Source: Tritrichomonas musculus (Eukaryota; Parabasalia; Tritrichomonadida; Tritrichomonadidae). From it: 22,076 nt of DNA. Below the pieces are notes generated by a model. The model had not been told where the DNA came from and searched no databases. It saw only the letters and a program-made list of their open reading frames with translations. Positions 13,929 through 22,076 of the stretch are shown piece after piece. The stretch covers positions 1-22,076 of the forward strand of contig JAPFFF010000471.1 of the NCBI GenBank assembly GCA_039105265.1, in the 5' to 3' direction. Both the position numbers and the translations under genes were made by a program. The stretch's first letter is position 1. The number at the start of each line of letters is the position of its first letter.

Positions 13929-16900
13929 ATGTTAAACATGAACAAGGACATTGAAGATAATTTTTTAGATGCTATTGGAGATGTCTATGCTGATACAAAA
14001 TCACAGTTTCGTCGTGAATATAATCGACGTGCAAAACAATACCAAAAGAAAGACAAATTTAAAGAAGAAATGAGGAAGCTCATGATTCCTGCAGGACAAG
14101 GTATTGGTTTTGCTACAGACATCAATCAAGATGAAGATAAGAGGTACGCATTTACGGAAGCACTACGACAGATACATAAAAAGAAAAATGTTGGAAGACC
14201 TATTGTTAAAGCAATTGCACTTGATGGAACTTATAAGTACTTCACACTCAGTGATAAGCACAACATCGAAAGTACATTAGGTCATATAACAGGAGAACTT
14301 GATTTAAGTGAAGACCAATCAGACACTAATCCATATATCTCAAACATGTTCATTCCAGTTCGATATGAGGTACAATTTATTGACATGAACAAAACAAATG
14401 ATGGTGTTCATTTTAGAACCAAGATGCAAGATATGGATACTCATGAAATCTATGATGATGAAGTCGAAATTGATGAAGACTATCGAAATACACCAGAAGG
14501 TAGTTTTTTCCCATACATCAATCTATCACCTATAGACTTATCTACATACCAAATCTTTCATGAGGTAAGGAAAGAGAACTACAGAGATAATTGTTTTGTA
14601 TATGCTTGTATACAATCAGGTGTGTTCACTGATGATGAAATAGATGACTTACGATTTTTTGTTCAAACAAGAGCCATACCCAATAACAAGATAGAAGAAG
14701 TAGCTAAAAAGTTCAAGTGCAATTTTAGTATCATTAGAATTGTTGAACAACCTGATAAATACAAGTATGAAACAAGAATCAACACCAGAAAGAAAAAATG
14801 GTCTGTTGATTTTAAAAGAGAAGTTAACCTGATATTGTTCAAAGACCATTATATGCTCAACAGGAAAATACCTTGTACATTATTCTACCTTCAACACTAT
14901 GAAGAACTTGATAGAACATTTGCATATATGCCTTTTGACAAAAGATGTATGATAGCAAGATTGGAGAAAAATGGAAAGACTGTCAAAGACTATAAACATG
15001 AAGGAATCAAACCAATAACCTTTTTCCAAAAGATGTTTGAGTTACATCTATTTGAAGAAATCAAAGCATGCGAAATGGATATTATCAACACAACTGAATA
15101 TGAACATGTTAATGACTATGTAAGTCTCGAATATAATGCAGAACAGAGTACAAGACTCATTGAGAATAATAAAAAGAAACAAAATACATGGTCAAGGATT
15201 TATTATAGTGACTTCGAAACAAACTCGACAGTCAGTCCACATATACCATATCTCAATTGTACGATCTTTCGAGATGGAGCCAACATACATAAAATATCTA
15301 TTCAAGGTGAAGATTGTGGACAGAAGCTCTTGAATTATTTATGGAGTGGCTCATTAACATATTTTCACAACCTCAAGTATGATGCATGCTTTTTCATTAA
15401 CACACCTGGATGGGATACACAGATAACAGAACGAAGTGGAACTGTGTTGCAAATCATCATGACATTATTCGAAGAAGGTACAAGGAAAGTCAAAAAGAGA
15501 TTAACATTCAGGAACTCATACAGTATAATACCACAAGCATTAAGTAAATTTGCTACAATGTTCAACCTCAATGTTCACAAGGAAGTCATGGCATATAAGC
15601 TATATACACAAGAGAACATTCAAAGAAGAATTGTTGATGCTACTGAGTTCCAACAGCAATACATCGATGAAAATGCAGATAAGTTATCGAAAGCACAACT
15701 TGATGCAAACTGCAAGCAGATTATCGAAAATGCAAAAATCGCAAATTGCTATAATGATGGCAAAATCGACATCATTAAATATGCCATCTTCTATTGTTTC
15801 AAGGACTGTATTGTTTTGATGAAGGGAATGGAAAAATTTAATGAAGACCTGAAAGCAGTCTTTAAAGAGACAAAGACAGATATGTATGGTGTTCATGATT
15901 TTATATCTATAAGTGCTATTGGATACTGCTTTGCCAAGAAATATGGTTGCTTTGATGGATGTTATGAACTATCAGGTAAGTGTCAAGACTTCATACAACG
16001 ATGTGTCTCTGGTGGAAGAACAATGACAGCAGGTAATGAAAAGCAATACATCGAAGGAAAGATACAAGACTTTGATGCAGTTAGCTTATATCCATCTGCA
16101 ATGTATGTTATGGATGGTATACCATTAGGAAGACCTAAAGTAATACCACAAGGTACAACACATGAACAACTTATGCAATATGATACATTCTTTATCGAAG
16201 TCAACATCAAGAAACTCGAATGTAAATCAAAAGAGCCATATAAATTTGGACAAGTATTTACAAGGAATGAAGCAGGTAGTAAAATATTCGGCAATTTCCT
16301 TGTTGACCATTATTATATCGATAAAGTAGGTCTCATGGACTTGTTCGAATTTTATGATGTTGAATATGAGTTAATACGTGGCTATTACTTTGATGAAGGA
16401 TTTAACAAGAAAATCAATGAGTTCATTGAGAAGCTCTTTAATCTCAGGGCAAGTTATAAAAAGCAAAAGAACCCTCTTGAACAAACAATAAAGCTCCTCC
16501 TCAACTCCATATATGGCAAGTCAATATTGAAAGCAACAAAGACTGAAACCAAGACAGTACCAAAAAGCCAACTATACAAGTACCTCTGGAGGAACTACAA
16601 CTTTATCAAGGAGGTTGTTGAAGATGCTAATATTGATAAGTGCTATGTCAAGAAGTTGAAACCAATTAATGACCATTTCAACCTACCTCAATTTGGTGCA
16701 AGCGTTCTCTCTTGGAGTAAGCACTTAATGAACAGGGTTATGGCTACAGCTGAGCAAGCAGGTATACCTATCTTTTATCAAGATACTGATAGTATGCATG
16801 TACTTGAAAAAGATGTACCAAGGATAGCTGACTTATTTCAGTTCAAGTATCATCAACCTCTTATTGGAAAAAATATGTGTCAGTTTCATAATGACTTTGA

Positions 16901-17213
16901 TGAGTTCGAAGGTAGTCAAGGGGAAATACACTCAAGAAAACTCATTGCACTTGGTAAAAAGAGCTACCTCGATATCTTGGTTGATGAACAAGGAAATGAA
17001 GGATATCATATTAGACTCAAAGGAATTCCAAAACAAGTTATTCTCAACAAGTGCAAAAGGATGGATATCTCAGTTGAAGAGCTTTTTGAAAGAATGCATG
17101 AAGGAGAAAGTATGACATTTGATTTGTTGGATGGTTCGAATGCATTCAGGAAGTCAAAGACATTTCAACAAACCAACTTACCTAAATTTGCACGTACTCT
17201 TAGGTTTACTTAG
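13929..17213 (+). CDS. polB: Protein-primed family B DNA polymerase (Polinton pPolB)
   Basis: This enzyme replicates the element's linear DNA, using a protein primer. The start at 13929 (1094 aa) follows an initiator by 11 nt. An ORF extension to 13896 would need a non-ATG start. Exonuclease motifs: SDFET with Asp428/Glu430 (Exo I) and HNLKYD with Asn481/Asp485 (Exo II). Polymerase motifs: DAVSLYP with Asp716 (A), KLLLNSIYG at 855-863 (B), YQDTDS with Asp952/Asp954 (C) and KSY at 1011-1013 (the KxY motif). All are present and in order, and inserts between A and B fit the TPR-type regions of the protein-primed class. An N-terminal region (about 215-310) has RDNCFVYA with Cys222 and KDHYML with His307, reminiscent of OTU cysteine proteases. 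The stop overlaps the opposing gene's end by 8 bp. Confidence 0.95.
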   Translation: MLNMNKDIEDNFLDAIGDVYADTKSQFRREYNRRAKQYQKKDKFKEEMRKLMIPAGQGIGFATDINQDEDKRYAFTEALRQIHKKKNVGRPIVKAIALDGTYKYFTLSDKHNIESTLGHITGELDLSEDQSDTNPYISNMFIPVRYEVQFIDMNKTNDGVHFRTKMQDMDTHEIYDDEVEIDEDYRNTPEGSFFPYINLSPIDLSTYQIFHEVRKENYRDNCFVYACIQSGVFTDDEIDDLRFFVQTRAIPNNKIEEVAKKFKCNFSIIRIVEQPDKYKYETRINTRKKKWSVDFKREVNLILFKDHYMLNRKIPCTLFYLQHYEELDRTFAYMPFDKRCMIARLEKNGKTVKDYKHEGIKPITFFQKMFELHLFEEIKACEMDIINTTEYEHVNDYVSLEYNAEQSTRLIENNKKKQNTWSRIYYSDFETNSTVSPHIPYLNCTIFRDGANIHKISIQGEDCGQKLLNYLWSGSLTYFHNLKYDACFFINTPGWDTQITERSGTVLQIIMTLFEEGTRKVKKRLTFRNSYSIIPQALSKFATMFNLNVHKEVMAYKLYTQENIQRRIVDATEFQQQYIDENADKLSKAQLDANCKQIIENAKIANCYNDGKIDIIKYAIFYCFKDCIVLMKGMEKFNEDLKAVFKETKTDMYGVHDFISISAIGYCFAKKYGCFDGCYELSGKCQDFIQRCVSGGRTMTAGNEKQYIEGKIQDFDAVSLYPSAMYVMDGIPLGRPKVIPQGTTHEQLMQYDTFFIEVNIKKLECKSKEPYKFGQVFTRNEAGSKIFGNFLVDHYYIDKVGLMDLFEFYDVEYELIRGYYFDEGFNKKINEFIEKLFNLRASYKKQKNPLEQTIKLLLNSIYGKSILKATKTETKTVPKSQLYKYLWRNYNFIKEVVEDANIDKCYVKKLKPINDHFNLPQFGASVLSWSKHLMNRVMATAEQAGIPIFYQDTDSMHVLEKDVPRIADLFQFKYHQPLIGKNMCQFHNDFDEFEGSQGEIHSRKLIALGKKSYLDILVDEQGNEGYHIRLKGIPKQVILNKCKRMDISVEELFERMHEGESMTFDLLDGSNAFRKSKTFQQTNLPKFARTLRFT

Positions 17214-17946
17214 TTATAACATCATTGATATCAGTCGAGTTGGATGGTTTAATTTTGATAGTTATGAACAAAGGACTTTTTAACAATATCGGCTGGTATT
17301 GAAAATCTACTAAACTTAATTCTAAAAACTTTAATGAATCTGTAAATGTTTTTATTTTTAAAGGCTTACCCTCAGTCTCGAAATCATAGATAAGTGGTTT
17401 CTTATCTACAGTGAAGGTATTTATTGTACCTATAACTGAAGGTGTATATTGCTGTTCACCTATATTCGAGTATATGGCATTACCTTGTAGTGATACTAGA
17501 TACAACTTAGTATGATTTAATATTGGTATATCTTTTATTATATAGGTTGTATTAGCAGGTAACTCTAAAGGCAATGGAGTATTATAAAGACCAGTTACTA
17601 ATGCAGCTCGATGAGTTAAAGACGTAATGGTAGTCTTCATTGTGGTTTTTATTTGGAATGTTCTTGTTTCTTGTTTATACTCCCATTGAAACCAAGACAT
17701 TAAATTTAATACCGATTGTAATTCTTTGATTGTATAAGAAAATTTAGGAGTTCGAAAATAGGCTTTAATAGGTACTGAATCACTTGACATCTCAATATAA
17801 TCTTCATCATTGGTTAACAGAATATTACTCAAGGTGCTTAATGAAGATACATAATACTTGACATATTTACACTTCCAAGGTATATCTAAATTAACTGATA
17901 CCTTATTATATTCATCTGCATTTGTGCTTTGTACTGATACTAGCAT
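17206..17946 (-). CDS. Strand-rich 246-aa protein, penton/minor capsid (single jelly-roll) candidate
   Basis: No firm family match by eye. The sequence is dominated by short beta-strand-like segments (VSVNLDIPWKCKYVKYYVSS, TRTFQIKTTMKTTITS, LYLVSLQGNAIYS, FLELSLVDFQYQPI, LFITIKIKPS), with no membrane span or enzyme motif. About 250 residues of strands fits a single jelly-roll minor capsid protein. It is the only structural-type gene on the minus strand here. It shares a 16-bp start region with the giant fibre-like gene, which would suit a penton-plus-spike pair made together. It converges with the polymerase gene (8-bp overlap of 3' ends). There is no TCAYTW upstream; the start context is AATAAAATG. 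The 334-aa gene at 3292 is the alternative penton candidate. Confidence 0.75.
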   Translation of the reverse strand: MLVSVQSTNADEYNKVSVNLDIPWKCKYVKYYVSSLSTLSNILLTNDEDYIEMSSDSVPIKAYFRTPKFSYTIKELQSVLNLMSWFQWEYKQETRTFQIKTTMKTTITSLTHRAALVTGLYNTPLPLELPANTTYIIKDIPILNHTKLYLVSLQGNAIYSNIGEQQYTPSVIGTINTFTVDKKPLIYDFETEGKPLKIKTFTDSLKFLELSLVDFQYQPILLKSPLFITIKIKPSNSTDINDVITK

Positions 17947-17962
17947 TTTATTATATCCTAAA
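17947..17962. promoter_or_regulatory. 16-bp bidirectional start region without host initiator
   Basis: Only 16 bp (TTTTATTATATCCTAA) separate two divergent ATGs. No TCA trinucleotide occurs in it or within 30 bp outside it in the right orientation. Promoters must therefore overlap the coding regions or be of a non-host type. The plus-side end CCTAAAATG resembles the start contexts of other structural genes (TCTAAAATG at 7424, CCTAAATG at 10061). Confidence 0.5.
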
Positions 17963-20900
17963 ATGTCAATTAAAGTTTATTCTTTGTTATCAGGAGAAAC
18001 AGAGAAGCTAAAAGACAAAGACATAGAGATAAGTGTTAATGATGAAAACAACATCGATATCATAAGAGGTGGAGACCCTAAAGATTATCCAAAATTCAGT
18101 TGCTTATATAATAAGGAAGAGATAGACATAAAATTGGTTAGTGACTATCTGGATAAAAATGGGCTCGAGTCTTTTGGTGCTCTTAACATTATGGGAGGTA
18201 AAGGTATATATACATGGAATACTGATGGTACACTAACGACAAAAATACAATATTGTGCTAGTCTCAATAAACTATATGAAAGATTAAGAGACAGTGCTAA
18301 AAATTTAGAAGTCTTTTTAACCAAAATGAGGGAAGATGTAGATTCTGGTATTGCACCCGGAGCTACCTTAAAATATTTCACTGGAGAGATAAGTGATAAA
18401 GATATAATAGAAGAAGAATATGATGTTAGTACATATAAGAAGTTAATAGAAGCATTAACAGCGAATCAAAAAGGTATGTTAGATGTTATGAATTTAATGA
18501 TTCAAAATATAGATGAAGTTAATAATGCAATTGTTCCAAGTATCGATTGGAATACATTAAAGGACTTAAAAATAATTGTCGAACATGTAGATGAAACTAC
18601 CAAAGCAATTACCTATGGAACAGATACAATAAAACCTAAAAACATGGAAACTATAATAAAAGAGTTAAGTACAAGTAATGATAATATATCAAAGTGGATA
18701 AAAAATAATACTGTTGATTTTACTGAAATTGAGCCCATTAAATATGTAGATTTAAAAGTTAATGAAACTACTAATGAAACTATCTTTGATGTCAATGAGA
18801 CAAAGATAAATAACATGAAAGACTTTGCTGAGAAAACAAATACAACAGCTGCTAATATTACTAAATGGATAGATGCATTAAATGATCAAACCATAAGTTA
18901 TGAGACTCTCTTGAACTTAACAGGTGGTAATACTTCCATGTGCCTAATTAATAAAACAACTGGTGAACCAGAAATACATGAGGTTAAAATAGAAATTGAT
19001 GAAACACCACCACCTACTCCAACACCTGAGCCAACTCCAGACCCTACACCTACACCTACGCCTACTCCAACTGAACCACCAAAAGAGTTAGTTAACAAAG
19101 AAGATATGGTTTATGTAATTCCTCCTATTGATGAATTAAAGAAACTCGAAGAATATACGATTCCAAAAATAATAGAACCAGAAGTACTCAAATTAACAGT
19201 ATCCAAGTTTTGGTTATATAGTAAAGAGACAATAGGATGGATAAAAGACTTATTATATAATATCATTTCAACTACCCTATCTCTTGCTAAACAGCCTATT
19301 AAATTAACTTATAAAACAATTGCTTTTGCGACAAAAGAATTTATGAAGATTATATATAACTTATTTTATTTTATCTGGTATGGTATTGATAGTATTGTGG
19401 ATATTGCATATGAAGCTGTTAAAGATAATGAAAAAGTGGGGGTAATCTTTTATATTGGAGGAGAAGATGCAGATGCTGACTTTAAGGATGTAGATTTGCA
19501 TCAGGTCATTGATGAGATAAAAGAATTGACACCAAGACTTAATAACAAAATTGATGAATTAAAGAATGAAGGAATTCGAATGATTAAAATAGCATATAGC
19601 TCATTTACATTATTTTGGAGCAACTTATGGCACTTCATAGTTGATTTTATCATGAACTACCCGAATTTAGTTAATAATATTATACAGATAGGCGGAAATT
19701 GGATAGATGCTCAATTTTGGCAATATATAGGAGGTTATTCTGATTTAATTCTGTATGTTTATGTAATACTTGTATATGCAATCGCTGGGGGTTTAGGCGT
19801 TGGGGCATTTTGTTTATGTGTAATTCTAATAGCTGCCCTTTTCGAACCAATAGGAAGAGGTGCCCAATGGATTTTAAATAAGATTACGCGACATCCTCCT
19901 GCTCCTCATGCTCGTACACTTGAAGTTGATGATAATGACGTTGTTAATACTGATGATGAAAATAGCTTTGATATTGTTGACCCTGATGGAAATAAAATTG
20001 TAATTGAGATTGATGATGATATATTAGAAGTATTTCGAAATCAATATAACTCATTGGTCTCCAAATATCAAACAATCTATGATGTTGTTCCCTCTACTCC
20101 ATCAACTGACTCCAAGTATTTTACCTTGAAGGAATCAGACCAGTTATATTTATATAGACCATCTAAGACGTATGAAGAATCCAATTATTATTGTATGAGA
20201 TGGGATATAGATAAAGATTATGACATACCACAAAATTTAGTATTTAGATTCAAAGACTATCTATTTGGTCATAACTGGGAATTAACATGGGATGGTAAAA
20301 ATTGGACAGGAAATAATTGTCAAAACATGTGTACAGAAAAGATATCATACATGAACACAAATAACGGTGCGCCTGCTTTAACAATCAAACATAACGAAAG
20401 AATTGGGAGATGGATAAAAGGAACAATAAAGGAAGATTTAACTGATGATGATAATTATGCTCATATCTTGAAAGATTATCTTACCAATTGGAGGGTTGTT
20501 AAGAAAGATGGAACCATACTAAGTGAAGGAATAACTGCAACTTTTGATTCAAGTGGTTCAGGTACTTTAACTCAAGATGGATATAAATATGAACAAGCTA
20601 GAATGTATGTTGATGCGCCAAGTGGATTAAATGCAGATGATGGATTATATGTTTATGCTGACCTAAATATTAATGGAAATATAACTGAATTAAAATGGGA
20701 TTGTCATCCTACTCATTGTATTAATTCAGGTGTTATGCATACCTATGGGTCAAATCCTTGTCTCGAATCATTTAATTATCATCGAGAAAAAAGGCATTCC
20801 ATTAAAATCATTGAAGGATTTAATCATAAGAACATTCGAATATATATAGAGAAAGAATTATTTGATTTTGATGTGAAAGTTAATCCATTCGATATAATTA

Positions 20901-22076
20901 TTCAACAACAATTTTATGAAGTAGAGCCAGACCCAAGAAAATGCACTACCATATCGACAGATTATAATATTTATTCATCAAAGATTATATGGGCTGATAA
21001 TATCATGACTATGCGTCGAGATTTAAATGTTGTTGGTGGAATCACAGATATATTAGCCTATGATTATGCTTTATTGAAACAGACAGTTGATAATCTAGTT
21101 GAACAAATGAGAATTCAAGCCATGTATAATGAATATACTGATAGTATTAAACAAGGTGTAGCAGTTGCGAATAGTATATTAAATATTTTAGCATCAACAG
21201 TTTGTATTGCAAGTGCCCTTTCAACATTAAATATGTCCAATAACTCTGTAACTATTAATACATATCAAACAAGACCTTTCCCAGCAGGTCCAGGAGGAAA
21301 TGGTGGAGGAGGTGGTGGTGGTGGTGGTGGTTATCCAGGTGATGGAGGTAGTGGCTTTCAAGGTAAGTTTTTGGTGAATGTTGATTTGAAGGCTGATAAG
21401 ATGACTATGGAAAGATTTTTACCAATAACAACAACTGTTCAAAATCCTGTTGCTGGAGCTATTTCAACATTCTCAGCTACACAGGTTGTCCTTTCGACAA
21501 CACATGCACTGACTCAGTTAGGAAATGCTATTGCTACACTTGGTTCGAATGTCTTACACTTCTTTAGGAATAGACCAGATACAAATGGAACTGAAACATT
21601 AAATATTAATTCATCCTCGATTACAATAACTGATAATGCTGATAATGCAACAAATACTATCACAACCACTGAGCAATCATTAGAGAGAACTCATAGAGAA
21701 GTTCAGCCACAGGTTGTTACAGATGAAACAGATGAGATTCGAACAGATATAACTGTACCACAGACTACAATGACAAATACAGCTTCAACTACGATTGCAC
21801 TTAGGAATCAAGTTCCTGTTATCAATATATCTGGAATCCAGTATACCTTAGAAGATATTGCAGATATGACAAGAGAAGAACGAAATGCATTAGTTGCTAG
21901 TCATCCTGATATCTTACGTATCCAATATCATGGAAGAGAGTGGTTTAATGTGTATGATTTGTTTTATAATGACCAACTCATTATCCATAATAATGTATTT
22001 AGATTAAATTTACCATTTGTACAAAATGGAGATATTGGATTAGAACCTTACTTGAATGACCAAACAATGGAAGCAT
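17963..22076 (+). CDS. Giant membrane-anchored, fibre-like protein (more than 1371 residues, open to window end)
   Basis: A single open frame runs from ATG at 17963 past the window edge. Order of parts: an N-terminal domain with coiled coils and NxT/NxS sites (1-345); a Pro-Thr repeat linker PTPEPTPDPTPTPTPTPT (about 348-370); a long amphipathic helical region with aromatic clusters (about 390-590); a strong membrane segment at 595-627 (LILYVYVILVYAIAGGLGVGAF...); an acidic linker; a strand-rich region with Trp and Cys (about 710-1000); a tail-fibre-like stretch NIYSSKIIWADNIMTMRRDL followed by a coiled coil (about 1002-1050); a hydrophobic helix (about 1065-1090); and a Gly-rich segment with ten consecutive glycines (1107-1135). 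No family is recognised. A host-attachment, membrane-fusion or spike role is inferred from the divergent penton candidate and this build. Confidence 0.85.
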   Translation, partial: MSIKVYSLLSGETEKLKDKDIEISVNDENNIDIIRGGDPKDYPKFSCLYNKEEIDIKLVSDYLDKNGLESFGALNIMGGKGIYTWNTDGTLTTKIQYCASLNKLYERLRDSAKNLEVFLTKMREDVDSGIAPGATLKYFTGEISDKDIIEEEYDVSTYKKLIEALTANQKGMLDVMNLMIQNIDEVNNAIVPSIDWNTLKDLKIIVEHVDETTKAITYGTDTIKPKNMETIIKELSTSNDNISKWIKNNTVDFTEIEPIKYVDLKVNETTNETIFDVNETKINNMKDFAEKTNTTAANITKWIDALNDQTISYETLLNLTGGNTSMCLINKTTGEPEIHEVKIEIDETPPPTPTPEPTPDPTPTPTPTPTEPPKELVNKEDMVYVIPPIDELKKLEEYTIPKIIEPEVLKLTVSKFWLYSKETIGWIKDLLYNIISTTLSLAKQPIKLTYKTIAFATKEFMKIIYNLFYFIWYGIDSIVDIAYEAVKDNEKVGVIFYIGGEDADADFKDVDLHQVIDEIKELTPRLNNKIDELKNEGIRMIKIAYSSFTLFWSNLWHFIVDFIMNYPNLVNNIIQIGGNWIDAQFWQYIGGYSDLILYVYVILVYAIAGGLGVGAFCLCVILIAALFEPIGRGAQWILNKITRHPPAPHARTLEVDDNDVVNTDDENSFDIVDPDGNKIVIEIDDDILEVFRNQYNSLVSKYQTIYDVVPSTPSTDSKYFTLKESDQLYLYRPSKTYEESNYYCMRWDIDKDYDIPQNLVFRFKDYLFGHNWELTWDGKNWTGNNCQNMCTEKISYMNTNNGAPALTIKHNERIGRWIKGTIKEDLTDDDNYAHILKDYLTNWRVVKKDGTILSEGITATFDSSGSGTLTQDGYKYEQARMYVDAPSGLNADDGLYVYADLNINGNITELKWDCHPTHCINSGVMHTYGSNPCLESFNYHREKRHSIKIIEGFNHKNIRIYIEKELFDFDVKVNPFDIIIQQQFYEVEPDPRKCTTISTDYNIYSSKIIWADNIMTMRRDLNVVGGITDILAYDYALLKQTVDNLVEQMRIQAMYNEYTDSIKQGVAVANSILNILASTVCIASALSTLNMSNNSVTINTYQTRPFPAGPGGNGGGGGGGGGGYPGDGGSGFQGKFLVNVDLKADKMTMERFLPITTTVQNPVAGAISTFSATQVVLSTTHALTQLGNAIATLGSNVLHFFRNRPDTNGTETLNINSSSITITDNADNATNTITTTEQSLERTHREVQPQVVTDETDEIRTDITVPQTTMTNTASTTIALRNQVPVINISGIQYTLEDIADMTREERNALVASHPDILRIQYHGREWFNVYDLFYNDQLIIHNNVFRLNLPFVQNGDIGLEPYLNDQTMEA

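Larger units (their letters stand above)
505..22076. mobile_element. Maverick/Polinton (virus-like DNA element), left end to beyond the window
   Basis: The region carries the defining Polinton set: protein-primed family B DNA polymerase, retroviral-type integrase, A32-like packaging ATPase, Ulp1/adenain-like cysteine protease, a capsid gene of the expected size next to the ATPase, and further structural candidates. Mavericks are very abundant in T. vaginalis. The left boundary is approximate: the terminal zone probably starts near the palindrome at 509-520 and certainly lies between the MLH1-like start and the HNH gene. The right end, with the partner inverted repeat and target-site duplication, is outside the window, so the element exceeds 21 kb. 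The visible part looks whole with no obvious breaks in the main frames, which suggests a recent insertion. Confidence 0.9.

Noticed and set aside
18898-19098. Gly-Val repeat frame on the minus strand
   Set aside because: It is the antisense reading of the Pro-Thr linker of the giant protein.
1-22076. tRNA, rRNA or other structured RNA genes
   Set aside because: No cloverleaf, rRNA core sequence or riboswitch-like layout was seen on either strand.

Overview
The window is AT-rich, gene-dense protist DNA. It is best explained as the genome of Trichomonas vaginalis or a close relative, holding the left part of a large Maverick/Polinton (an integrated, virus-like DNA element). The main reasons are a MutL-family host gene at the left edge, several start codons preceded at 11-21 nt by the Trichomonas initiator (TCAYTW), 5' leaders of only a few bases, and a nearly complete Polinton gene set. 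The species call is an inference from style, not from a database match.

Layout. Positions 1-236 (minus) are the 5' end of a host MLH1-like mismatch-repair gene. Positions 237 to about 505 are host spacer with a Trichomonas-type promoter and the first codons of a possible divergent host gene. About 505-773 looks like the left terminal region of the element: a palindrome, a small GC-rich island, a 54-nt purine tract, C-rich runs and a 24-nt direct repeat. No exact end can be fixed because the right end is outside the window. Next come an HNH endonuclease gene (774-1109) and two small genes sharing a divergent promoter (1087-1350 minus, 1418-1657 plus).

Positions 1699-10585 form a tightly packed block of ten plus-strand genes: a Ulp1-type cysteine protease with a long extra N-terminal half, an unknown 334-residue protein (minor-capsid candidate), a retroviral-type integrase, an A32/FtsK-HerA-like packaging ATPase, a glycine-rich protein that resembles adenovirus pVI, a charged protein, the major capsid protein, and three small unknown proteins. 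Positions 10663-12260 hold small non-structural genes and a 19-bp minisatellite of 22 identical copies. Positions 12451-13854 encode a helical ER/K-repeat protein. Positions 13929-17213 encode the protein-primed family B DNA polymerase. A convergent 246-residue jelly-roll/penton candidate (17206-17946 minus) shares a 16-bp start region with a very long gene (17963 to beyond the window) for a membrane-anchored, fibre-like protein.

How it fits together. Integrase and polymerase would serve integration and replication. Protease, ATPase and the capsid-type genes would build and fill a particle. The long protein may act at the particle surface or in a membrane. In the visible part the element looks whole, with no obvious breaks in its main reading frames, which suggests a young copy. 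The most interesting pattern is that small regulatory and replication genes carry the host initiator whereas the structural genes and the HNH gene lack it, which suggests two expression classes (early/late).
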